A stretch of DNA of 64,000 bases from Microbacterium sp. RURRCA19A (GTDB lineage: Bacteria > Actinomycetota > Actinomycetes > Actinomycetales > Microbacteriaceae). Made by a program: the position numbers and the translations under genes. The stretch lies in NCBI RefSeq assembly GCF_900156455.1, contig NZ_FTNQ01000006.1, positions 62,001-126,000 of the forward strand, written 5' to 3'. Positions 58,480 to 64,000 of the stretch are shown here, piece after piece; the stretch's first letter is position 1, and each line of letters starts with the position of its first letter. Under the pieces are notes generated by a model. The model had not been told where the DNA came from. It did no database searches and was given only the letters and a program-made list of their open reading frames with translations.

Positions 58480-59853
58480 ATGACGAAGCTGCGCCTTGCC
58501 ATCGTCGGCGCCGGCCCCGCCGGCATCTACGCCGCCGACATCCTGTTGAAGGCCGAGCGCGAGTTCGACGTGTCGATCGACCTGTTCGAGCAGCTCCCCG
58601 CCCCCTACGGCCTGGTCCGTTACGGGGTGGCCCCCGACCACCCGCGCATCAAGGGCGTCATCACGGCGCTCCGTGAGGTGCTCGACCGGGGTGACATCCG
58701 CATCTTCGGCAACGTGAACTTCGGCACCGACATCACGCTCGACGACCTGAAGCAGCACTACAACGCCGTCATCTTCGCCACCGGCGCGATCCGCGACGCC
58801 GACCTCGACATCCCCGGCATCGACGCGCACGGCTCCTACGGCGCCGCCGACTTCGTGAGCTGGTTCGACGGGCATCCCGACGTCCCGCGCGAGTGGCCGC
58901 TGGAGGCCGAGTCGGTCGCCGTCATCGGCAACGGCAACGTCGCCCTCGACATCACGCGCATGCTCGCCAAGCACGCCGACGACCTCCTTCCCACCGAGGT
59001 GCCCGACAACGTCTACCAGGGGCTCAAGGCCTCGCCCGTCACCGACGTGCACGTGTTCGGCCGTCGCGGCCCCGCCCAGGTGAAGTTCACCCCGCTGGAG
59101 CTGCGCGAGCTCGGCGAGCTGCGCGACGTCGACATGGTCGTCTACGACGAGGACTTCGACTACGACGAGGCCTCCCGCACCGCGATCGAGACCAACAAGC
59201 AGGTCAAGGTCATCGACCGCGTGCTGCAGCAGTGGCGTACCCGCCCGGGCGTCAACAACGCCGGCGGAGAGGCTTCGCGCCGTCTGCACCTGCACTTCTG
59301 GGCGAAGCCGCTCGAGGTCGTGACGGATGCCGACGGCCGCGTGGCCGCGTTGAAGTACGAGCGCACGAAGCCCGACGCCGAAGGCGGCGTGGTCGGCACC
59401 GGCGAGATCCGCGAGGTGCCGATCCAGGCGATCTACCGCGCGGTCGGCTACTTCGGTTCCCCGCTCACCGACGTGCCGTTCGACGAGCGTCACGGCGTCA
59501 TCCCCAACCACGAGGGCCAGGTCCTGGCATCCGACTCCAACGAGCGGATCCCGGGCCTCTACGCGACCGGCTGGATCAAGCGCGGTCCCGTCGGCCTGAT
59601 CGGGCACACCAAGTCGGATGCCATGGAGACGGTGCGCCACGTCATCAACGACCAGGCCGAGTGGTGGCGTCCCGCCCACCCCGAGGAGGAGGCGATCCCC
59701 GCCCTGCTCGAGGAGCGCGGCGTCCGGTGGACCGACCTCGACGGCTGGCACCGCCTCGACGAGCACGAGATCGCCCTCGGCGCGCCGCACGAGCGTGCGC
59801 GCATCAAGGTCGTGCCGCGCGACGAGATGATCCGCGTCTCCCGCGGCGAGTAA
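58480..59853 (+). CDS. fprA: FprA-type ferredoxin/adrenodoxin-NADP+ reductase
   Basis: The 457-residue flavoprotein has an FAD loop IVGAGPAGIYAADIL, the adrenodoxin-reductase segment LPAPYGLVRYGVAPDHPRIK, the NADP region VIGNGNVALDITRMLAKH, and GLYATGWIKRGPVGLIGHTK near the C-terminus. It passes electrons between NADPH and ferredoxins. GAGAGG precedes the ATG, so unlike its neighbours it is led. It ends with a hairpin. Confidence 0.94.
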   Translation: MTKLRLAIVGAGPAGIYAADILLKAEREFDVSIDLFEQLPAPYGLVRYGVAPDHPRIKGVITALREVLDRGDIRIFGNVNFGTDITLDDLKQHYNAVIFATGAIRDADLDIPGIDAHGSYGAADFVSWFDGHPDVPREWPLEAESVAVIGNGNVALDITRMLAKHADDLLPTEVPDNVYQGLKASPVTDVHVFGRRGPAQVKFTPLELRELGELRDVDMVVYDEDFDYDEASRTAIETNKQVKVIDRVLQQWRTRPGVNNAGGEASRRLHLHFWAKPLEVVTDADGRVAALKYERTKPDAEGGVVGTGEIREVPIQAIYRAVGYFGSPLTDVPFDERHGVIPNHEGQVLASDSNERIPGLYATGWIKRGPVGLIGHTKSDAMETVRHVINDQAEWWRPAHPEEEAIPALLEERGVRWTDLDGWHRLDEHEIALGAPHERARIKVVPRDEMIRVSRGE

Positions 59854-59854
59854 C

Positions 59855-59869
59855 GGGGGTTAGACCCCC
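59855..59869 (+). terminator. Short hairpin after fprA
   Basis: GGGGGT and ACCCCC form a perfect 6-bp stem around a TAG triloop, 1 nt past the fprA stop. It sits directly before the -10 of the next gene. Confidence 0.5.
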
Positions 59870-59886
59870 ACCCGTAGGCTGTGCCC

Positions 59887-60858
59887 ATGGGGGACGCGGG
59901 GGAGTGGCATCCGGACATCCTCGGGCCGGGCTTCGAGCAGCGGACTCTGCCGCTGGGCGCGGACGACGAGGGTGAGGTCGTCGCCACCCTGGTGCGCGCG
60001 ATGCCGCACCCGGGCGCGCGCCTGTTCGGGGCGTGGCGCGATATCGACGTGCTGTACGTGCACGGGTGGTCGGACTACTTCTTCCAGGCGGACCTCGCGC
60101 GGTTCTTCACCGACCGCGGCGCGCGTTTCCACGCGCTGGATCTGCGCAAGTACGGGCGCAGCATCCGGCCCGGGCAGACGCGCGGCTACGTCGCCGCGCT
60201 CGACGTGTACGACGCCGACATCGAGGCGGCGCTCGAGGCCATGGGGACGCAGGCGCGCGGGCGGCGGCTCGTGCTCCTCGGGCACAGCACGGGTGGGCTG
60301 ACGCTGACACTGTGGGCGGCACGGCATCCGGGACGCGCGCACGCCGTCGTGCTCAACAGCCCGTGGCTGGAGTTGCAGCTCGGCCCGCTCGGACGTCAGG
60401 CCCTGGCTCCGATCCTCAACGCGCGCGCCCGCATCGACCCGCTGGGCACGCACCCGGTCGTCGATCTCGGGTTCTACACGCGTGCCCAACGCGAGGTGGG
60501 GACTCTTCCCGACAGCCCGGACGGGTGGCGGCCCGAGCGCGGCTTCCCGACCCATCCGGGGTGGCTCGCCGCGGTCGTCGCGGGCCACGCGCGGGTGGCA
60601 TCCGGGGTCGATGTCGGGTGCCCGGCACTGGTGTTGTTGTCGGCCCGGTCGACGTCGGCGCTGTCCTGGAGCGATGCCATGCGCGAGACCGACTCGGTGC
60701 TCGTCGTCGACGACATCGCCCGCGCGGCGACCCGTATCGCGCGGGAGGTCACGATCTCGCGCATCGACGGCGCGCTGCACGACGTCTTCCTGTCGCAGCG
60801 GAACGTCCGGGACGAGGCGTTCGCCGCCCTCGACCGATGGTCGGGGTGGCTAGCCTAG
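59887..60858 (+). CDS. Alpha/beta hydrolase (monoacylglycerol-lipase-like)
   Basis: The protein is 323 residues from the ATG at 59887, 6 nt after TAGGCT (59875-59880). The nucleophile elbow is LLGHSTGGLTLTLW (Ser), with VLYVHGWSDYFFQADLARFF near residue 50 and ARFHALDLRKYGRS. The acid and histidine of the triad are expected in CPALVLLSARSTSALSW and DGALHDVFLS. No signal peptide. Substrate probably a lipid or ester; not determinable. Confidence 0.86.
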   Translation: MGDAGEWHPDILGPGFEQRTLPLGADDEGEVVATLVRAMPHPGARLFGAWRDIDVLYVHGWSDYFFQADLARFFTDRGARFHALDLRKYGRSIRPGQTRGYVAALDVYDADIEAALEAMGTQARGRRLVLLGHSTGGLTLTLWAARHPGRAHAVVLNSPWLELQLGPLGRQALAPILNARARIDPLGTHPVVDLGFYTRAQREVGTLPDSPDGWRPERGFPTHPGWLAAVVAGHARVASGVDVGCPALVLLSARSTSALSWSDAMRETDSVLVVDDIARAATRIAREVTISRIDGALHDVFLSQRNVRDEAFAALDRWSGWLA

Positions 60859-60879
60859 AGGGCTGAGCGAAGGAGCCTC

Positions 60880-62571
60880 ATGACCTCGACCACCCCCACC
60901 GAGCAGTACCGCGCCGCCCGCGACCTCCTCCTCGCCGCCCGCACCGACCCGGACCACGCCGCGGCGTTCGAATGGCCGAGGATCGAGGGGCCGTTCAACT
61001 GGGCGATCGACTGGTTCGACCCGATGGCGCGAGGCAACGACGCACCGGCCCTCATCGTGGTCGACGATGACGAGACCCACCATGAGCGGACGTTCGACGA
61101 GCTGGCGCGCCGCTCGGATCAGCTGGCCGCCTGGCTGGCATCCCGGGGCGTGCGCGCGGGGCACGCGGTGCTGCTGATGCTCGGCAACCAGGTCGAGCTG
61201 TGGGAGTCGATGCTGGCGATCATGAAGCTCGGCGGCGTCATCGCGCCGACCACGACGGCGCTCGGGCCGGGCGATCTGGCCGACCGTATCGATCGGGCCG
61301 AGATCCGGCACGTCATCGTCGGATCCGCGGATGCCGACAAGTTCGACGGTGCGGGTCAGGACCTGGGCCGCATCGTGGTCGGCGAAGCGCTGCCGGGGTG
61401 GGCCCGCTACGACGACGCGTTCCTCGCGGAGGCGGAACCCGCCCGGCATCCCGGAACCACCGCCGACGACCGCCTGCTGCTGTACTTCACCTCCGGGACG
61501 ACGTCGAAGCCGAAGCTCGTCGAGCACACGCACGCGTCCTACCCGGTCGGCCACCTGTCGACCATGTACTGGCTGGGGCTCGAGCCGGGCGACGTGCACC
61601 TCGCCATCAGTTCGCCGGGGTGGGCGAAGCACGCGTGGAGCTGCTTCTTCGCCCCGTGGATCGCCGAGGCGACCGTTCTCGCGCTGAACTACTCCCGGTT
61701 CTCGGCCGACCGGTTGCTGTCGGAGCTCGAACGCGATCGCGTGACGACGTTCTGTGCTCCGCCGACGGTGTGGCGCATGCTCATCCAGGCCGATCTGACG
61801 GGGCGGTGCGGGGCGCTGCGCGAAGTCGTCTCGGCGGGGGAGCCGCTGAACCCCGAGGTGATCGCCCACGTGCAGCGCGCGTGGCAGCTCGACATCCGCG
61901 ACGGGTACGGCCAGACGGAGATGACGGCGATCGTCGCGAACACCCCGGGCGCGGGCCTCGTGCCCGGCTCGATGGGACGGCCGCTGCCCGGCTGTCCCGT
62001 CGTCATCGTCGACCCGCTCACCGGTGAGCGTGCGGACGAGGGCGAGATCTGCCTCGATCTCACGAACCGGCCTCTCAACCTCATGACCGGATACGTCGCG
62101 GATCCGGAGCGCAACGCGGATGCCTTCGCCGACGGGCTCTTCCACACCGGCGACGTCGCCCGTCGCGACGAGACCGGAAGCATCACCTACATCGGCCGCA
62201 CCGACGACGTCTTCAAGTCCTCGGACTACAAGATCAGCCCGTTCGAGCTGGAGAGCGTGCTGATCGAGCACCCCGCCGTCGTCGAGGCAGCCGTCGTGCC
62301 CGCGCCGGACGCGCTGCGCCTGTCGGTTCCGAAGGCGTACGTCGTCCTGGCATCCGGGCACGAGCCGGGCGAGGAGGTCGCGCTGGAGATCCTGCGCTTC
62401 GCGCGGGAGAATCTCGCGCCCTTCCAGCGGTTGCGGCGCATCGAGTTCGCCCAGCTGCCCAAGACGATCTCGGGCAAGATCCGCCGCGTCGAGCTGCGCG
62501 AGCGCGAGGAGCGCGCCGCCCGCGGCGAGATCGTCGTCGTGGAGTGGCGCGACGACCGCCTGCGCGGCTGA
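60880..62571 (+). CDS. Acyl-CoA synthetase (acetyl/medium-chain type, ANL family)
   Basis: The 563-residue enzyme shows the ATP loop YFTSGTTSKPKLVEHTH, RDGYGQTEMTAIVANTPG, LFHTGDVARRDETGSITYIGR (hinge), and the C-terminal catalytic-Lys region LPKTISGKIRRVELR. The N-terminal FNWAIDWFDPMARG resembles medium-chain/acetyl-CoA synthetases. It should activate a short or medium carboxylic acid. AAGGAG lies upstream of the ATG. arr follows 11 nt after its stop. Confidence 0.92.
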   Translation: MTSTTPTEQYRAARDLLLAARTDPDHAAAFEWPRIEGPFNWAIDWFDPMARGNDAPALIVVDDDETHHERTFDELARRSDQLAAWLASRGVRAGHAVLLMLGNQVELWESMLAIMKLGGVIAPTTTALGPGDLADRIDRAEIRHVIVGSADADKFDGAGQDLGRIVVGEALPGWARYDDAFLAEAEPARHPGTTADDRLLLYFTSGTTSKPKLVEHTHASYPVGHLSTMYWLGLEPGDVHLAISSPGWAKHAWSCFFAPWIAEATVLALNYSRFSADRLLSELERDRVTTFCAPPTVWRMLIQADLTGRCGALREVVSAGEPLNPEVIAHVQRAWQLDIRDGYGQTEMTAIVANTPGAGLVPGSMGRPLPGCPVVIVDPLTGERADEGEICLDLTNRPLNLMTGYVADPERNADAFADGLFHTGDVARRDETGSITYIGRTDDVFKSSDYKISPFELESVLIEHPAVVEAAVVPAPDALRLSVPKAYVVLASGHEPGEEVALEILRFARENLAPFQRLRRIEFAQLPKTISGKIRRVELREREERAARGEIVVVEWRDDRLRG

Positions 62572-62582
62572 GAGGACAACAG

Positions 62583-62978
62583 ATGGAAACCGGACCCTTC
62601 TTCCACGGAACGAGAGCGGACCTCCGGGTCGGCGACCTCCTCACGCCCGGCTTCCGGTCGAACTACCGGCCGGAGGTGGTCATGAACCACATCTACTTCA
62701 CGGCGCTCCTCGACGGAGCCGGGCTGGCGGCCGAGATCATCCCCGGCGACGGTCCGCCGCGGGTCTACGAGGTCGAGCCGACGGGGGAGTGGGAGGACGA
62801 CCCCAACGTCACCGACAAGAAGTTCCCCGGGAACCCGACGCGGTCCTACCGCAGCGCCGCCCCGTTGCGCGTCGTGGCCGAGCGTGACGACTGGACGCGA
62901 CTCACGCCCGAGGTGCTCGCCGAGTGGCGGACCCGACTCGCCCGCATGCGCGACGAGAACGCCGAGATCATCAACTGA
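62583..62978 (+). CDS. arr: NAD+-rifampin ADP-ribosyltransferase Arr
   Basis: The 131-residue protein is the size of Arr enzymes and carries FFHGTRADLRVGDLL, GFRSNYRPEVVMNHIYFTA and the PRVYEVEPTGEWEDDPNVTDKKFPGNPT region (here split for length). Arr inactivates rifamycins by ADP-ribosylating the ansa-chain hydroxyl. ATG at 62583 has GAGAGGA upstream. Chromosomal arr is common in Actinobacteria, so it need not be acquired. The last 64 bp, including the stop, are repeated 7 bp downstream. Confidence 0.93.
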   Translation: METGPFFHGTRADLRVGDLLTPGFRSNYRPEVVMNHIYFTALLDGAGLAAEIIPGDGPPRVYEVEPTGEWEDDPNVTDKKFPGNPTRSYRSAAPLRVVAERDDWTRLTPEVLAEWRTRLARMRDENAEIIN

Positions 62979-63049
62979 GGGATCAGCTCGCCGAGTGGCG
63001 GACCCGACTCGCCCGCATGCGCGACGAGAACGCCGAGATCATCAACTGA
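62915..63049 (+). repeat. 64-bp perfect tandem duplication of the arr 3' end
   Basis: Bases 62915-62978 (the last 64 bp of arr with its TGA) recur without change at 62986-63049, separated by GGGATCA, giving a period of 71 bp. The second copy lies outside the gene and out of its frame. Absence of any mismatch means a recent event or an assembly artefact. Confidence 0.95.
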
Positions 63050-63053
63050 ACTC

Positions 63054-63191
63054 CTAGCTCGGTTCCGTGGTGCGGATCAGCCCGCAGGTCACGCACGACC
63101 ACGCCACGAGGAAACGCTCGTCGTCGAGCACCTCGAACCGCAACGGATCGCCGCACGTCGGGCAGGTCGGGAGACCCTCGGGTGTCCTCAC
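63054..63191 (-). CDS. Zinc-ribbon micro-protein, 45 aa
   Basis: Started at the GTG at 63191, which overlaps the stop of the upstream DHFR-like gene (GTGA). The protein has two CxxC pairs, Cys10/Cys13 (TCPTCGDPL) and Cys33/Cys36 (SCVTCGLIR), 20 residues apart, a rubredoxin/zinc-ribbon layout. It could bind zinc and act in protein or nucleic-acid contact. No family name can be given. Translational coupling supports it being real. Confidence 0.7.
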   Translation of the reverse strand: MRTPEGLPTCPTCGDPLRFEVLDDERFLVAWSCVTCGLIRTTEPS

Positions 63192-63829
63192 CGCTCGAAC
63201 GTCACGTGAACGACGCCGCTCTCGGCGACTTCCGACGTGACGCGGTAGTCCGTGTGCAGGTGCTCCAGGTCGTCCCACAGGCGGGTGCCGCGCCCCAGGA
63301 CCACGGGGCGGATGGCGACGTGCAGCCGGTCGACGAGGCCCGCGGCGAGGGCGGAGCGCGCGGTCGAGACGCCGCCGCCCACGCGCACGTCGGCGTCACT
63401 GGCGAGTCCGGTCGCCCGGCGCACGGCATCCTCGATCCCCGTCCGGACGAACTCGAATCGCGTGCCGTTCGCGAACTCGATCGGCGCGCGTTCCCGGTGC
63501 GTCAGCACGAGCACCGGCACGCGGAACGGCGGCTCGTCGCCCCACCATCCACGCCAGTCCGGGTCGTCGGGGAACGAGTGGATGCCGAACATCCCCGCGC
63601 CCATGACCTCGGCGCCGACGCCCTCGAAGTAGGCGGCGGCGTACCGGTCGTCGATTCCGGTCGTCCCCGCGCCGGAGGTGTCGCCGAACACCCGCGCGCG
63701 GAACGTGCGCGTGGCCATGTAGTCCTCGACGAGCAGCCCCCAGTCGGCCCCCATCGGGTTCTCGGGCGAGATGTCGGCGGGCGCGGCGACCCCGTCGAGC
63801 GAGATGTTCAGATCGACACGGACGGCCAT
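63188..63829 (-). CDS. Dihydrofolate reductase/RibD C-terminal domain family protein
   Basis: The 213-residue protein has the DHFR-like fold of RibD-C proteins: VRVDLNISLDGVAAP at the start, GAGMFGIHSF, PVLVLTHRERAPIEFANGTRF, VRVGGGVSTARSALAAGLVDRLHVAI and VVLGRGTRLWDDL. The GGGxxxA nucleotide loop is seen. Members of this group are NADPH-dependent reductases of unknown physiological substrate and seldom true DHFR. It is upstream of, and coupled to, the zinc-ribbon gene. Confidence 0.88.
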   Translation of the reverse strand: MAVRVDLNISLDGVAAPADISPENPMGADWGLLVEDYMATRTFRARVFGDTSGAGTTGIDDRYAAAYFEGVGAEVMGAGMFGIHSFPDDPDWRGWWGDEPPFRVPVLVLTHRERAPIEFANGTRFEFVRTGIEDAVRRATGLASDADVRVGGGVSTARSALAAGLVDRLHVAIRPVVLGRGTRLWDDLEHLHTDYRVTSEVAESGVVHVTFER

Positions 63830-63849
63830 GGCATCCCTGGAATGTCCTC

Positions 63850-64000
63850 TTAGCGGTAGTTCGTGAACTGCAGGTCGACGTCGAGGTCGGCGGCCTTGAG
63901 GAGGCGCTGGACCTCCTGCAGGTCGTCGCGGGACTTCGACTGCACGCGCAGCTCGTCGCCCTGGATCTGCGACTTCACGCTCTTGGGGCCCTCGTCGCGG
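63850..64000 (-). CDS. YajQ-family nucleotide/c-di-GMP-binding protein, 3' end only
   Basis: The minus strand gives an open frame entering from beyond the window, with [20 protein letters not shown], then [14 protein letters not shown], and ending [13 protein letters not shown] before TAA. This is the conserved C-terminus of YajQ (UPF0234), a ferredoxin-like-fold protein that in some species binds cyclic di-GMP. About two thirds of the gene lies outside the window. Confidence 0.9.
   Translation of the reverse strand, partial: RDEGPKSVKSQIQGDELRVQSKSRDDLQEVQRLLKAADLDVDLQFTNYR

Noticed and set aside
56791..59790. 999-codon minus-strand frame across menG, polyprenyl synthase and fprA
   Set aside because: Low-complexity Gly/Val/Asp/Arg translation opposite three recognisable plus-strand enzymes.

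Overview
The window is high-GC actinobacterial chromosome, most likely Microbacteriaceae and probably Microbacterium. Pointers are the strong G/C third-position bias, the 32-residue ribosomal protein bS22 next to a BldC-like regulator, an archaeal-type AspRS, F420/FMN luciferase-like oxidoreductases, a classical menaquinone pathway, and many start codons lying 6-8 nt after a TANNNT hexamer (leaderless mRNA signature). I see no rRNA, tRNA, CRISPR array, integrase, transposase or prophage gene. No gene-free stretch exceeds 300 bp. The assignment rests on reading, not on database search.

Layout. 1-16 kb: 3' half of sbcC, an MFS exporter, a nucleosidase, an aldo/keto reductase, two coupled micro-membrane genes, nadE, a large nuclease-helicase fusion, upp, tadA, a hydrolase/oxidoreductase pair, proC and a DUF1905 gene that ends at a 67-nt palindrome. 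16-23 kb: TrkA/TrkH potassium uptake, an ArsR regulator, the bldC-like/bS22 pair, a rhodanese, thioredoxin-fold and Dabb trio, a lone ABC ATPase with every catalytic motif altered, and aspS. 23-32 kb: a sugar-type ABC importer divergent from a nucleoside hydrolase, then a tightly coupled four-gene operon (unknown protein, SAHH-like protein, COG0402 amidohydrolase, NtaA-type flavin monooxygenase) that looks like an uncharacterised catabolic or salvage route. 32-38 kb: small membrane proteins, a histidine phosphatase and a complete System II cytochrome c maturation set (TlpA/ResA-like, CcdA, ResB, CcsB).

38-45 kb: an AbiEi-like/DUF559 nuclease gene bracketed by three copies of one hairpin element, then a YhgE/Pip membrane protein overlapping an MMPL transporter that carries a degenerate ABC-ATPase-like tail. 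A TetR gene is divergent from these, with two tandem palindromic operators between. 45-58.5 kb: menaquinone biosynthesis nearly complete in one place (menC, menB, menE, menA, menD, menF, menG and a polyprenyl diphosphate synthase), interrupted by an F420-type oxidoreductase, a Fic AMPylase with an AT-rich upstream region, and a PPK2 kinase. 58-64 kb: FprA-type ferredoxin-NADP reductase, a hydrolase, an acyl-CoA synthetase, arr (rifampin ADP-ribosyltransferase) with a 64-bp duplication of its 3' end, a zinc-ribbon micro-protein coupled to a DHFR-like reductase, and the 3' end of a YajQ-family gene.

Cytochrome c maturation, menaquinone synthesis and FprA together describe respiratory electron transfer. 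The most promising unexplained items are the SAHH-like operon, the MMPL/pseudo-ABC/YhgE module, the hairpin-flanked nuclease gene, and a heptamer (GGATGCC) that is strongly enriched on both strands and appears to override normal codon choice.
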